This document shows positions 24,213 through 38,813 of a stretch of DNA of 61,717 nucleotides, one piece after another. The notes beneath the pieces are model-generated. The model made no database searches. It was not told the origin of the DNA and saw only the letters and a program-made list of their open reading frames with translations. Numbering within the stretch: position 1 is the first letter of the stretch; each line of letters starts with the position of its first letter. The position numbers and the translations under genes are program-made. Origin of the DNA: Pseudonocardia acidicola (GTDB lineage Bacteria > Actinomycetota > Actinomycetes > Mycobacteriales > Pseudonocardiaceae); contig NZ_JAAXLA010000039.1 of the NCBI RefSeq assembly GCF_012911935.1, forward strand, positions 1-61,717, given 5' to 3'.

Positions 24213-24865
24213 GCGGCGACCGGTCCCGGCGCCGAGCGACGGTCGGCACGCGCCACGATCCAGGCCGCGAGCAGCCCGGCCAGCGCGCCGAACAGGTGGG
24301 CCTGCCAGGAGATGCCGGGCTGGCCGGGCAGCACCCCGAGCAGCAATCCACCCCAGAACATGAACAGCACGATACCGAGCAGGATCTGCTTGGCGCTGCG
24401 CGCGAAGAAGCCTCGGACCAGCAGGAACACCAGCCACCCGAAGATCACTCCGGACATGCCGATGGTGGTCGTGTGCGGGGGCGCCGTGAGCCACACCCCC
24501 AGCCCACCGACGATCCAGATCAGGGCGGTGACGGCGATGAACTGGACGAACCCGCCTGCCATGGCGAGGAATCCGAAGATCAGGAACGGCAGCGTGTTGG
24601 CGAACAGGTGCGGCCAGCCGTGATGCAGCAGCGGCGCCCACAGCACGCCCTCGAGCCCGTTGACCTGACGCGGCACGATGCCGTCGGCGTCCAACTGCAG
24701 GTGTGTGAGCTGGTCGACGACCTCGACCACGTACAGCAGAGCGGTGAAGACCACCATCGCGAGCAGCGCGGCGATCGGGGCCGCTGGGAACACGCGGGCG
24801 ATGGACCGGCGGGGCGTCGGCACCGGTGGCGTCGGCCCGAAAGATTGCGACCCAGGGGCGACCAT
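24209..24865 (-). CDS. Rhomboid-family intramembrane serine protease
   Basis: 218 residues, six predicted membrane segments. The catalytic dyad is visible: Ser in [10 protein letters not shown] (usually GxSG) and His in [13 protein letters not shown]. The conserved L1 region [18 protein letters not shown] is present. It cleaves membrane proteins within or near the bilayer; the natural substrate is unknown. Located in the conserved cysM-rhomboid-murI order. Confidence 0.93.
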   Translation of the reverse strand: MVAPGSQSFGPTPPVPTPRRSIARVFPAAPIAALLAMVVFTALLYVVEVVDQLTHLQLDADGIVPRQVNGLEGVLWAPLLHHGWPHLFANTLPFLIFGFLAMAGGFVQFIAVTALIWIVGGLGVWLTAPPHTTTIGMSGVIFGWLVFLLVRGFFARSAKQILLGIVLFMFWGGLLLGVLPGQPGISWQAHLFGALAGLLAAWIVARADRRSAPGPVAA

Positions 24866-24918
24866 GGCCCTGAGATTACGCGGTCCGGGGCCCGCGCGAG
24901 GCGGGCAGCGGCCCTGGT

Positions 24919-25929
<1,011 letters not shown>

Positions 25930-25960
25930 CTACCCGGCCCGGCCGCCGCTCACGCACTAC

Positions 25961-26239
25961 TCAGCGCATGCCACCGGCGACGGCCGGCAGGATCGTGACG
26001 TTCGAGTTCTCGCCGACAGGAGCCTCCAGGCCACCGGCGAAGCGCACGTCCTCGTCGTCGACGTAGATGTTGACGAAACGGTGCAGCGAGCCGTTGGTGA
26101 TCAGCCGGTCCTTGATGCCGCTGTGCCGCGACTCCAGGTCCTCGATCACCTCGGCGACGGTCCCGCCCTTGGCCTCGACGGCCTTCTCGCCCCCGGTGTG
26201 GGTGCGGAGGATGGTGGGGATGGACACGGTGACGGCCAT
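25961..26239 (-). CDS. cysO: CysO sulfur-carrier protein with two residues beyond the diglycine
   Basis: 92 residues, MoaD/ThiS ubiquitin-like fold. Carries sulfide as a C-terminal thiocarboxylate for CysM. The C-terminus reads LPAVAGG-Met-Arg, so the Gly-Gly is not terminal. To be adenylated and thiocarboxylated it would have to lose Met-Arg, and a JAMM peptidase (Mec) is encoded immediately upstream. Other family features: LRTHTGGEKAVEAKGGTVAE and NIYVDDEDVRF. Confidence 0.93.
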   Translation of the reverse strand: MAVTVSIPTILRTHTGGEKAVEAKGGTVAEVIEDLESRHSGIKDRLITNGSLHRFVNIYVDDEDVRFAGGLEAPVGENSNVTILPAVAGGMR

Positions 26240-26289
26240 GCGAATGCTCCTGGTCGGATCGTTCTCGTTGAGTGCGGGCGGGCGTGGCG

Positions 26290-26745
26290 TCAGCCGTGGT
26301 CGGGGACGTCGTCCGCGCCGGTGTGCGCGAACATATAAGTCTCCACAACCTCGACTTGTTCCTCGGTGACCACGCCGTCGACGATCCGGTACGACCGGAA
26401 CTCAGTGGTGTCCGGCTCACGGGTGGAGACCAGGACGTAGTGCGCCTCGGGTTCGGAGGCGTAGGAGATGTCGGTCCGCGACGGATAGGCCTCGGTCGCG
26501 GTGTGCGAGTGGTAGATGACCACGGGCACCTCGTCCCGGGCGTCCATGTCCCGGTACAGCCGCAGCAGATCGCCGGAGTCGAACTCGTAGAACGTGGGCG
26601 AACGTGCGGCATTCAACATGGGGATGAAGCGCTCGGGCCGGTCGGATCCCTCAGGGCCGGCGATGACGCCACACGCCTCGTCGGGATGGTCCCGGCGGGC
26701 ATGGGCGACGATCTCGTCCACGAGATCAGCTCGGATCACCAGCAC
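26290..26745 (-). CDS. mec: Mec, JAMM (MPN+) zinc peptidase
   Basis: About 151 residues. The JAMM motif HSHTATEAYPSRTD supplies the two His and the Asp zinc ligands, and Glu in ACGVIAG's preceding strand region (DEACGV) completes the active site. In M. tuberculosis Mec+ releases cysteine from the CysO-Cys adduct. In this genome it may also trim the Met-Arg tail of CysO. GTG 26745 is chosen; GTG 26739 is an alternative and neither has a clear ribosome site. Upstream of cysO and cysM in one unit. Confidence 0.92.
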   Translation of the reverse strand: MLVIRADLVDEIVAHARRDHPDEACGVIAGPEGSDRPERFIPMLNAARSPTFYEFDSGDLLRLYRDMDARDEVPVVIYHSHTATEAYPSRTDISYASEPEAHYVLVSTREPDTTEFRSYRIVDGVVTEEQVEVVETYMFAHTGADDVPDHG

Positions 26746-26818
26746 CCGTACAGGGTACGGGCCGTACCCGACACGGCGCACATCACGTCGGCACGGGTCA
26801 CACGGGTTGCGGGCACCA

Positions 26819-28114
26819 TCACACCTGGCCGGGGGGCGGTTCCCGGCCCTCGATGACCGCCGGCCCGTGCTCCGGCAAGCCCGCCAGCCACACCGCCTCC
26901 GGGTCATCCTGCACCAGCCAGGACGGGCGACGATGATCTTCCTGGCCGCGGCCGCCTGCGCCGGGCATCAGCGGCACGTGACCGGCGCCGAGGCCACCGC
27001 CCGCGGCGGCTCTCGGCCCGGCGCCACGGGTGCCCGACTCCCCCGCCTGGCTGCCGGTGACGGTCGACGGCGGTCGCGAGCCGGGTGCGCGCCCTTCGCC
27101 GTCGACGCCGCCCCCGGCCAGCCCGCGGCCCGGCATCCCCGCAACCCCCGGCCCGGACAGCACGGGATCGGTGGTGGCGCGGTTGGCGACCAGCTCCTGC
27201 CACGGGTTGCGGCCGAGCGAGCCCGCGTTCGCAACCGGCCCTCGGGTGGTCCCGGCCCGCGGGGCGGATTGTGCTCGGACCACCGGTGAACCCGCAGCTG
27301 TCGCGCCCGCGCCCGCGCCCGCGCCCCCGCCGGGGGCCTTGTCCATGGCGCCGGGTGGTCTGACTTTCGTGCCCACCGCAGCGCCCCCGGCGCTCGGCAC
27401 CGTGGCCACGTTCCCGCCGACTGCTCCCGTGGGAGCGTCGCCGGGCGCGGCCGCGCCCGTGGCCACACCGCCCGCGACGGGCACGCCCGCGCCTCCGGCC
27501 GCCGCACCGGCCGCGCTCACACCAGCAGCACCGCCGCCCCAGCTCGGCGACGCCGTTGCCGGCCCGGCACTCACCTCGACCTCGCCGACCTGCGGCGGCT
27601 CGAACACCTGGAACGCCGTCCCGAGGTTGTGGTTGGTGTTGGCCTGGTAGACGTTGGCGACATCGACGGCCCGCTGCCGAGCGGCTTCCCGCTGCTCCTG
27701 AACAGCCTCGTTCTCCGTGCGTCCCGAGAGTCCGGCCTGCGGCGGGAGATCCGTCTCGTCGATACCCGCCAGCGCCTGCATCTCATTGCGGATCGCCACG
27801 TGATAGTCCGCCTGGTCCTGCAACGCCAGCTTGGCCAGGCGGGCATGCGCCGCCCCGACGTCGCCCGGCGTCGCGAGCCGGGTGATGTGTGCCTGGCTGG
27901 CCTCCGCAGCCGCGCCCGAGTGGGCGCTCTGGGCGGCCGCGAGCGCGGCGCGGACGTCGGCAGCTGCCTGCTCAAGGGTGCTGGCCAACCTGTCGTAGGC
28001 GTCGATGGCCTGATCGATAACGGCATGGCCAGGCCCGTCAAGGACAGGATCCCGGATCTCAGCGAGCGAGCGCGCTTCAAAGGCGATTTCGGTGCCGGGA
28101 TATTCGGCCGCCAT
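26819..28114 (-). CDS. PPE-like / WXG100-fold protein of type VII secretion kind
   Basis: 431 residues. The first about 180 are helical (EIRDPVLDGPGHAVIDQAID, YDRLASTLEQAAADVRAALA), like the helical hairpin of ESX substrates. A long Gly/Ala/Pro-rich middle follows, and a short acidic/aromatic C-terminal patch (WLVQDDPEAVWLAGLPEHGP) ends it. This layout is common among actinobacterial secreted PPE-like proteins whose C-terminal PSWLVQD segment is recurrent. It ends a three-gene unit with a DUF3558 lipoprotein and a small helical protein. No ESX machinery genes are in the window. Function unknown. Confidence 0.7.
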   Translation of the reverse strand: MAAEYPGTEIAFEARSLAEIRDPVLDGPGHAVIDQAIDAYDRLASTLEQAAADVRAALAAAQSAHSGAAAEASQAHITRLATPGDVGAAHARLAKLALQDQADYHVAIRNEMQALAGIDETDLPPQAGLSGRTENEAVQEQREAARQRAVDVANVYQANTNHNLGTAFQVFEPPQVGEVEVSAGPATASPSWGGGAAGVSAAGAAAGGAGVPVAGGVATGAAAPGDAPTGAVGGNVATVPSAGGAAVGTKVRPPGAMDKAPGGGAGAGAGATAAGSPVVRAQSAPRAGTTRGPVANAGSLGRNPWQELVANRATTDPVLSGPGVAGMPGRGLAGGGVDGEGRAPGSRPPSTVTGSQAGESGTRGAGPRAAAGGGLGAGHVPLMPGAGGRGQEDHRRPSWLVQDDPEAVWLAGLPEHGPAVIEGREPPPGQV

Positions 28115-28122
28115 CGCTCCTC

Positions 28123-28716
28123 CTATGAGCTTCTGGGCGGGAGTGTCGAGAGGACCGCCGAGGCAACCCGGCTCGCGGCGTCACATGTGTCGATGGACCT
28201 GTTGAGGACTTCGCTGACCAAGACATCCACCAACTGGTCGTCGGCCGGACCTACGTGAAGTGTGCAGTCTGGGCCACCGTTCCGATCGGTACGGACAACG
28301 GGGAATCCGTCGACCTGATCTGGCTCGAAGACGGTGAAGGTGGCCCGCCCCAGGTAGACGCCCTCCAATCCGCCGACAGGCAGGTCGACAGCCACGACGA
28401 CCGCCGCGATGAACGACCGGTCAAACGCCTGCCATCGGCATCCGCTGGTAGAGGCGCTCGAGATATCGGCAGCTGAGCTCGGATCTAGACTCAGCTCCGC
28501 GAGTTGCGATGTCGCGAGTGCCGCACAGCCGCTGATTCGCCGAGCATCTCTGGGGTGTTGTACCCGGGGAGCGAGTGCGGAGGCTGGATTGGACACAGAT
28601 TCTTCTGCTGTCGAGGCAGGCGACGCCGCACCTGTTCCTGTCGTCGTCGGCCCGCAGCCAGTCATGAGGAGCACAGCAAGGGCTACGACGCCTGCTGCCC
28701 GTGACCGCCGAATCAC
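28123..28716 (-). CDS. DUF3558-family lipoprotein
   Basis: 197 residues. Lipoprotein signal peptide with lipobox LLMTGCG (Cys21), a Ser/Thr-rich linker, then a DUF3558 domain with paired cysteines (SGCAAL, SGCRW, PDCTLHVG, DTCDAAS). Such proteins are membrane-anchored and often lie beside type VII secretion cargo genes in Pseudonocardiaceae and mycobacteria. ATG 28716 overlaps the upstream stop by four bases (ATGA). Confidence 0.85.
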   Translation of the reverse strand: MIRRSRAAGVVALAVLLMTGCGPTTTGTGAASPASTAEESVSNPASALAPRVQHPRDARRISGCAALATSQLAELSLDPSSAADISSASTSGCRWQAFDRSFIAAVVVAVDLPVGGLEGVYLGRATFTVFEPDQVDGFPVVRTDRNGGPDCTLHVGPADDQLVDVLVSEVLNRSIDTCDAASRVASAVLSTLPPRSS

Positions 28717-29135
28717 GCGCGTTGCGCCCGATTCGCGGTCTCAGCGCGCCGGTACGCAGCGAGCTGCTGTTCGAGGGCTGCCACGGTCGAAGCTATGTCG
28801 TCGCGCCAAGCCCGCACGAAGGCCTCCGACTGCCTCAGCATCTCCCAGGCCTGCTGAGTCATGTTGGCGCTGACTTCATCACGGGCGGGTGGCGAGAAGT
28901 AAGCCGTCAGCAATGACGGGAGGACATCGGCAACATCCAGCGCGACGGCCTTCAGCCGATCGATGCACTCCTGCGCCCGCTCCGGGTCGATGTAGAACGC
29001 CCCCGCACCAACCCCACCCGGGCTCGCCACCGCGATCTCCGACGCCACCAGCATGAGGTCCGGGCCGACACGCTGGAGGTCGCGGAACGCCTCGCCGATC
29101 CCGGCAATCCCGCCATCTTCCGCCATAGCGGACAT
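28713..29135 (-). CDS. Small helical protein encoded with the PPE-like gene
   Basis: 140 residues from ATG 29135 (MSAMAEDGG); ATG 29126 is an alternative. Mostly alpha-helical by composition, with YIDPERAQECIDRLKAVALD and a C-terminal coiled coil (VRAWRDDIASTVAALEQQLA). No WXG motif at the usual turn, but size and context suggest a partner or chaperone of the PPE-like protein. Overlaps the lipoprotein gene by four bases. Not assigned to a named family. Confidence 0.65.
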   Translation of the reverse strand: MSAMAEDGGIAGIGEAFRDLQRVGPDLMLVASEIAVASPGGVGAGAFYIDPERAQECIDRLKAVALDVADVLPSLLTAYFSPPARDEVSANMTQQAWEMLRQSEAFVRAWRDDIASTVAALEQQLAAYRRAETANRAQRA

Positions 29136-29180
29136 CGTGACAGGTCGCACCGCCCCGCGTGGGCGGTTCAGCTGAACCGC

Positions 29181-29732
29181 TTACAACAACTGCATCCGCG
29201 ACTGCACCAGCGCGTCCTGCACGAACGTCAGCCAGTGGTACACCCCGAGGTGCGCAGAACGGGGATCGTCGGGCGGCAGTTCCTCCGGCAGATCCTCGCT
29301 GACGTCCAGCGCGGTACCGAGTGCCAGCCGCACGTCGTTGAGCGCGGCCAGCCAGGCGTCGGCCTGGTCCGGGGTGAGCTCCACCCGGCCGCCGAGCTCG
29401 GGCAGTGTGTCGAGCACGACGGTCGCGGCAGCGTCCTTGGCCTCGATCAGTTCCGGTTCGTGCAGCGAGCGCATCGCCCCGGAGAGGTCGGGGTCGTCAC
29501 CGGAGAAGTCCGGGAGCAGGCGGGCGAGCACGCGGTCGTCCGGTTTCGTCGACGGGCCGGTGCGCAGCCCGGTGAGCACGGCCAGCTCGTCGGGGGGATT
29601 CTCCTCGGTGCGGGCCGCCAGCATCTGGCGCACCTCGCCGATCAGCCCGCGCAGCACGGCCGCCTCCTGGACCTCCAGGTTCGCGACCAGCTTGGCCCGT
29701 GCGCCCCGCCCGGAACGCTTCCATCCGTTCAC
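29181..29732 (-). CDS. DUF2017-family protein
   Basis: 183 residues. The segment LEVQEAAVLRGLIGEVRQML and the C-terminal NDVRLALGTALDVSEDLP with HLGVYHWLTFVQDALVQ identify the actinobacterial DUF2017 group, always next to clpS. GTG 29732 follows a GAGGAGG site. Function unknown; the clpS link suggests a role in protein turnover. Confidence 0.9.
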   Translation of the reverse strand: MNGWKRSGRGARAKLVANLEVQEAAVLRGLIGEVRQMLAARTEENPPDELAVLTGLRTGPSTKPDDRVLARLLPDFSGDDPDLSGAMRSLHEPELIEAKDAAATVVLDTLPELGGRVELTPDQADAWLAALNDVRLALGTALDVSEDLPEELPPDDPRSAHLGVYHWLTFVQDALVQSRMQLL

Positions 29733-29802
29733 GCCGCCTCCTCGCTGGCACTCGTCGGTACCGTGCCCGCCGCGGTGTGCAACGGTGACGCCGCGAGCGC
29801 GC

Positions 29803-30108
29803 TCACGTGCGCTGCATGGTGGCCCAGAGGCCGGCGGCGTGCAGCTTGGCCACGTCCCCCTCGATCTTGTCCTTGTCGCCGGACGACACCGCGGCCTTGC
29901 CCTTGTGGTGCACGTCGAGCATCAGCGCGGTCGCCTTCGACTCGGGGTAGCCGAAGAGCTTCTGCAGCACGTAGGTCACGTAGGACATCAGGTTGACCGG
30001 GTCGTTCCACACGATGGCCTGCCACGGCGTGTCGCCCGCCGCATCCTCGTCGATGACCGGATCCACCTGTCGGGTGGGGGCTGGGAGTGGCGCGGTCATG
30101 GGCTCCAT
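29803..30108 (-). CDS. clpS: ClpS adaptor of the N-end rule
   Basis: About 101 residues from ATG 30108. Core ClpS features: [20 protein letters not shown] (Asn-Asp and Met gatekeeper), [20 protein letters not shown] and [21 protein letters not shown]. It hands N-degron substrates to ClpC/ClpP. Divergent from pncB, as in mycobacteria. Confidence 0.95.
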   Translation of the reverse strand: MEPMTAPLPAPTRQVDPVIDEDAAGDTPWQAIVWNDPVNLMSYVTYVLQKLFGYPESKATALMLDVHHKGKAAVSSGDKDKIEGDVAKLHAAGLWATMQRT

Positions 30109-30156
30109 GGTGACACCCGCTCCGCGAGCTGTGCAGGGCACATAGGCTGCTGTGCC

Positions 30157-31452
30157 ATGAGCGGCATCTCAGGGTCGACCAGCACCGCCCTGCTCACCGA
30201 CCGGTACGAGCTGACGATGGCGGCTGCCGCACTGGCCGACGGCACCGCCGATCGTGAGACCGTCTTCGAGGTCTTCGCCCGCCGGCTGCCCGAGGGCCGC
30301 CGCTACGGCGTGGTCGCGGGGACCGGCCGGCTGCTCGACGCGCTCGAGAACTTCCGCTTCAGCGACGCCGAGCTGGAGCGGCTGGCCGAGGTCGTGAACC
30401 CGACGGCGCTGGACTGGCTGGCGAACTACCGCTTCCGCGGCGACATCGACGGCTACCCCGAGGGCGAGCTGTACTTCCCCGGCTCCCCCATCCTGACCGT
30501 GAGCGGGACGTTCGCCGACGCCGTCCTGCTGGAGACCCTCGTACTGTCGATCCTCAACCACGACAGCGCCGTCGCCTCGGCCGCCGCCCGGATGGTCACG
30601 GCCGCGGGCGGCCGGCCGATCATCGAGATGGGCTCCCGGCGCACCCACGAGGAGTCAGCGGTCGCCGCCGCCCGGGCGGCGTACCTCGCCGGGTTCACCG
30701 CCACCTCCAATCTCGAGGCCGGTCGCCGCCACGGCATCCCGACCGCCGGCACCGCCGCGCACGCCTACGTACTGCTGCACGACGACGAGCTCGCCGCGTT
30801 TCGCAGCCAGGTCGCCGCGCTCGGTCCCAAGACGACGCTGCTGGTCGACACCTACGACATCCGCAAGGGCATCGAGAACGCGATCACCGCGGCGGGCCCC
30901 GAGCTGGACTCCATCCGGATCGACTCCGGGGACCTGGGTGTGATGGCGCAGCAGGCCCGCGAACAGCTCGACGCACTCGGCGCCACCGGCACCCGGATCG
31001 TGCTGTCCGGCGACCTCGACGAGTACGCCATCGCGTCGTTGCGCGCCGAGCCCGTCGATTCCTACGGCGTCGGGACGTCGGTGGTCACCGGCTCCGGCGC
31101 GCCGACCGCGAGCATGGTCTTCAAGCTCGTCGAGGTCGGCGGCCGCCCGGTCGCGAAGCGGAGCACGTCGAAGGAGTCGCGCGGCGGCCGCAAGTCGGCG
31201 CTGCGCCGCTACAAGCCGACGGGCACCGCGGTGGAGGAGGTTGTGTACCCCGCCGCGGAGCAGCCCCCACTCGGCCCGCACGACCGGGTGCTGCCGGTCC
31301 CCCTGGTCCGCGGCGGGAAGCGGGTGCCCGACCTGCCCACGCTGGAGCAGTCCCGCGAACGGCTGCGCGCGGCGCTGGTGTCCGTGCCGTGGGAAGGGCT
31401 CAAGCTCTCCCGCGGCGAGCCCGCCATCCCGACCACGTTCGAGGGGTCCTGA
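30157..31452 (+). CDS. pncB: Nicotinate phosphoribosyltransferase
   Basis: 431 residues. Makes nicotinate mononucleotide in NAD salvage. Motifs: [18 protein letters not shown] at the N-terminus, [12 protein letters not shown], the phosphoribosyl site [13 protein letters not shown] and [16 protein letters not shown], and [10 protein letters not shown]. The stop overlaps the pncA start by one base (TGATG), so both salvage steps are coupled. Confidence 0.96.
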   Translation: MSGISGSTSTALLTDRYELTMAAAALADGTADRETVFEVFARRLPEGRRYGVVAGTGRLLDALENFRFSDAELERLAEVVNPTALDWLANYRFRGDIDGYPEGELYFPGSPILTVSGTFADAVLLETLVLSILNHDSAVASAAARMVTAAGGRPIIEMGSRRTHEESAVAAARAAYLAGFTATSNLEAGRRHGIPTAGTAAHAYVLLHDDELAAFRSQVAALGPKTTLLVDTYDIRKGIENAITAAGPELDSIRIDSGDLGVMAQQAREQLDALGATGTRIVLSGDLDEYAIASLRAEPVDSYGVGTSVVTGSGAPTASMVFKLVEVGGRPVAKRSTSKESRGGRKSALRRYKPTGTAVEEVVYPAAEQPPLGPHDRVLPVPLVRGGKRVPDLPTLEQSRERLRAALVSVPWEGLKLSRGEPAIPTTFEGS

Positions 31453-32003
31453 TGGGACGCGCACTGATCGTCGTCGACGTGCAGAACGACTTCTGCGAGG
31501 GCGGGTCGCTGGCCGTCACCGGTGGCGCCGCGGTGGCCGCGGGGATCTCGGGCCACGTCCGTGGTGCCGGCTACGACCACGTCGTCGCCACCCGCGACCA
31601 CCACGTCGACCCGGGTGCGCACTTCAGCGACGCCCCCGACTACGTGGACTCCTGGCCGCCGCACTGCCGGGTCGGCACGCCGGGAGCGTCGTTCCATCCC
31701 GATCTCGACGTCGCCCCCATCGAGGCGGTGTTCAGCAAGGGCGCCCACGCGGCCGCATACTCCGGTTTCGAGGGCACCGACGCCGCAGGCACCGAGTTGG
31801 CCCTGTGGCTGCGGGACCACGACGTCGACACCGTCGACATCGTGGGCATCGCCACCGACCACTGCGTGCGGGCCACCGCCCTCGACGCGGCCGCGGCCGG
31901 GTTCGCCACCACCGTGCTGCTCGACTACTGCGCGGGCGTCGCCCCGGACAGCACCGAGCGGGCACTGGAGGAGCTGCGCGCCGCCGGCGTCACCGTCGCG
32001 TAG
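31452..32003 (+). CDS. pncA: Nicotinamidase
   Basis: 183 residues. Converts nicotinamide to nicotinate. The catalytic triad is visible: Asp9 in LIVVDVQNDF, Lys in FSKGAH and Cys in GIATDHCVRAT. Metal ligands lie in TRDHHVDPGAHFS. It directly follows pncB, so the two complete the Preiss-Handler entry steps. Confidence 0.96.
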   Translation: MGRALIVVDVQNDFCEGGSLAVTGGAAVAAGISGHVRGAGYDHVVATRDHHVDPGAHFSDAPDYVDSWPPHCRVGTPGASFHPDLDVAPIEAVFSKGAHAAAYSGFEGTDAAGTELALWLRDHDVDTVDIVGIATDHCVRATALDAAAAGFATTVLLDYCAGVAPDSTERALEELRAAGVTVA

Positions 32004-32104
32004 CGACGAGCCGGGCAGTCCCGCACACCGGCCTCGTCGGCGGATCCACCGGCATCCGGGCCGATCCGCCACGGGCGCCGCAGGCCGCCGGGTAACCTCC
32101 CGGG

Positions 32105-34131
32105 GTGCCCTCCGCCCACGACGTCCCCGGCGTCGCCGAGTTGCTGGAAGCGGCGGTCACCTCGGTCGGCGGTCAGCGCCGGGAGGGCCAGGACGCGATG
32201 GTCCAGGCCGTCCGCAAGGCCATCAGCAGCGGCGAGCACCTGGCCGTGCAGGCCGGCACCGGCACCGGCAAGTCGCTGGCGTACCTGGTGCCGTCGATCC
32301 GGCACGCGGTGGCCGACGACGCGACGGTGGTCGTCTCGACGGCGACGATCGCGCTGCAGCGCCAGCTCGTCGACCGTGACCTGCCCCGGTTGGCCAAGGC
32401 GCTCAAGCCGTTGCTGGGCAGGCTCCCGACGTTCGCCATCCTCAAGGGCCGGCGCAACTACCTGTGCCTGAACAAGCTGCACGGCGACGACGGGATGGCC
32501 GAGGACCCGGCAGAGGAGCAGCTGTTCGACCCGTTCGCGATCTCCGCGCTGGGCCGGCACGTGAAACGGCTGCACGAATGGGCCTCCGACACCGAGACCG
32601 GTGACCGCGACGAGCTCGTCCCCGGTGTGCCCGACAGCGCGTGGCGGCAGGTCTCGGTGAGCGCCCGGGAATGCCTCGGCGCCGCCCGCTGCCCCGTCGG
32701 CGAGGACTGCTTCGCCGAGAAGGCCCGCGCTGAGGCCGGACGCGCCGACGTCGTCGTCACCAACCATGCGCTGCTGGCCATCGACGCCATGGGCGACGCC
32801 TCGGTACTGCCCGAACACGGTGTCGTGATCGTCGACGAGGCGCACGAGCTGGTCGACCGGGTGACCGGCGCCGCCACCGCCGAGCTGACCTCCGGCATGG
32901 TCGGCGCGGCCGCCCGCCGCTGCGGCCGGCTGGTCGACCAGACCATCGCCGACCGGCTCGCCGAGTCCGGCGAGGGCCTCGCGATGGTCCTCGAGGACCT
33001 GCCACCGGGCCGTTGGGACGCATTGCCGAAGGCCGCCGCCGGTGCGCTGTCGGTGGTCCGGGACGCGGCGGCGTCGTGCCGGCAGAGCCTGGGCGGGGAG
33101 CGCCGCGAGGATCCGGAGGGAGCCACCGGCCGCAAGCTCGCACTGGCCCTTCTCGACGAGGTGTCCGAGGTCGCGGTGCGGCTGCTCGGCGCGTTCGACG
33201 AGCCCGACCCGGCCAAGCGCCGCGACGTGGTGTGGCTGGCCGAACAGGGCCCCGACGGGGCGCGTTCGAAGGTCCTGCGCGCCGCCCCGCTGTCGGTCGG
33301 CGGGCTGCTGCGCGACCGGCTCTTCGGTCAGCGCACCACCGTGCTGACGTCGGCGACGCTCACGCTGGGTGGCTCGTTCGATGCGCTGGCCCGGCAGTGG
33401 GGACTACCGCCGGCGAAGAGTGTCGCCGAGCAGGCCGGCGACCCGGTCCCGGATCCCGACGCACCCAGGTGGTCGGGTTTGGACGTCGGCTCCCCGTTCT
33501 CGCATGCGCGCAGCGGGATCCTCTACATCGCCAAGCGGCTGCCCCCACCCGGCCGAGACGGGCTGGCTCCGTCCTATCTGGACGAGATCGCCGGGCTGAT
33601 CGAGGCCGCGGGTGGGCGCACGCTGGGGCTGTTCTCCTCGATGCGCGCGGCCAAGCAGGCCACCGAGGCACTGCGCGACCGGCTCGACGTCCCGCTTTTG
33701 TGTCAGGGTGACGATTCGACGATGCTGCTGGTCAAGCGGTTCGCCGAGGACCCGGAGACCTGCCTGTTCGGCACCTTGTCCCTGTGGCAGGGCGTCGACG
33801 TGCCGGGGCCGTCGCTGTCCTGCGTGATCATCGACCGGATCCCGTTCCCGCGCCCGGACGACCCGCTCGTCGCGGCCCGGCAGAAGGCGGCGGACTCCCG
33901 CGGCGGCAACGGGTTCCTCACCGTGTCCGCCACGCACGCGGCGCTGCTGCTCGCCCAGGGCGCCGGGCGGCTGCTGCGCGGAACGGACGACCGCGGGGTC
34001 GTCGCGATCCTCGACCCACGGATCGCGACCGCGCGCTACGGCGGGTTCCTGCGCGCGTCGCTGCCCCCGTTCTGGACCACCGACGACCCGGAGAAGGTCC
34101 GCGCCGCGCTGCGCCGCCTCCGGAAGGGGTC

Positions 34132-34135
<4 letters not shown>
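32105..34135 (+). CDS. dinG: DinG/XPD-like ATP-dependent DNA helicase
   Basis: 676 residues. Walker A in AGTGTGKS, the DEAH box in VIVDEAHELVD, and C-terminal helicase motifs (LFSSMRAAKQA, GTLSLWQGVDVPG, QGAGRLLR). Four cysteines between motif Ia and II (YLCLNK, ECLGAARCPVGEDCF) form the Fe-S cluster site of the XPD/DinG group. It unwinds R-loops and recombination intermediates in relatives. GTG 32105 has no strong ribosome site. Its neighbour pncB reproduces the mycobacterial dinG-pncB order. Confidence 0.93.
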
Positions 34136-37929
<3,794 letters not shown>

Positions 37930-38072
37930 TGTGCCTCCTGCACTGGCCTCGTGGTGGGGCAAGGCCGGACTCTATCTCCGCAGACCGCCCGGGGCGCTCC
38001 CGGGTTGAAGGTCATCACCTGGGTGGGCAGTCTGCGCCCGACATTGTGCTCTACGGAGAGTAGAACGACGAC

Positions 38073-38813
38073 GTGGGCTCACCCAACATCGTTCTCGGAC
38101 CCGTGCTGGGGGTCGCCGCGGCGGCTGCGGTGCTGGTCGGAGCCGTGATCGCGTTCTGGGCGCGGCTCGGGACGGCGCGCGCAACGGTGCTGGCCGCGGG
38201 CCGCGCGGTGCTGCAGCTGGGCGCCGTCTCGGCGCTGCTGGGGGCGATCGTCGGCTCCGTCGGGGCGAGCGCCGGGTTCGTCGCGCTGATGGTCGGAGTG
38301 GCAGCCTTCACATCTGCGCGGCGGATCACACGGCACCGCAGCGGGTGGTGGGCGGCGCTTCCGGTCGCGCTGGCGCCGCTGCCGGTCACCGCGGGGCTGG
38401 TCGCCTCGGGCGTCGTCCCGGCCAACGGGGTCGCGATCATCCCGATGGCCGGCATCCTCATCGGCGGCGCCATGACCGCCACGTCATTGGCGGGACGCCG
38501 CGCACTCGACGAACTGACGGCACGGCGCGGCGAGGTGGAGGCGGCGCTGTCACTCGGGTTCCTCGACCGCGACGCCGCGATCGAGATCGCCCGGCCGACC
38601 GCGGCGCAGGCCATGGTCCCGGCGCTGGACCAGACCCGGACCGTCGGGCTCGTCACGCTGCCCGGCGCGTTCGTCGGGATGCTGCTGGGCGGGGCGACCC
38701 CGATCCAGGCCGGTGCCGTGCAACTACTCGTGCTGGTGCTGCTGCTGGCCGTGGAGACCGTCGCGGTGGCCGTGACCGTGGAACTGGTGTGCCGCGGCGT
38801 GATCCACCGCTAG
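38073..38813 (+). CDS. FetB-like (UPF0014) ABC transporter permease
   Basis: 246 residues, seven predicted membrane segments. The conserved UPF0014 core is RAVLQLGAVSALLGAI and the loop around IPMAGILIGGAMTATSLAGR with TRTVGLVTLPGAFVGMLLGG. The E. coli relative FetB takes part in iron export with ATPase FetA. No ATPase partner is encoded beside it. GTG 38073 start. Confidence 0.85.
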   Translation: MGSPNIVLGPVLGVAAAAAVLVGAVIAFWARLGTARATVLAAGRAVLQLGAVSALLGAIVGSVGASAGFVALMVGVAAFTSARRITRHRSGWWAALPVALAPLPVTAGLVASGVVPANGVAIIPMAGILIGGAMTATSLAGRRALDELTARRGEVEAALSLGFLDRDAAIEIARPTAAQAMVPALDQTRTVGLVTLPGAFVGMLLGGATPIQAGAVQLLVLVLLLAVETVAVAVTVELVCRGVIHR

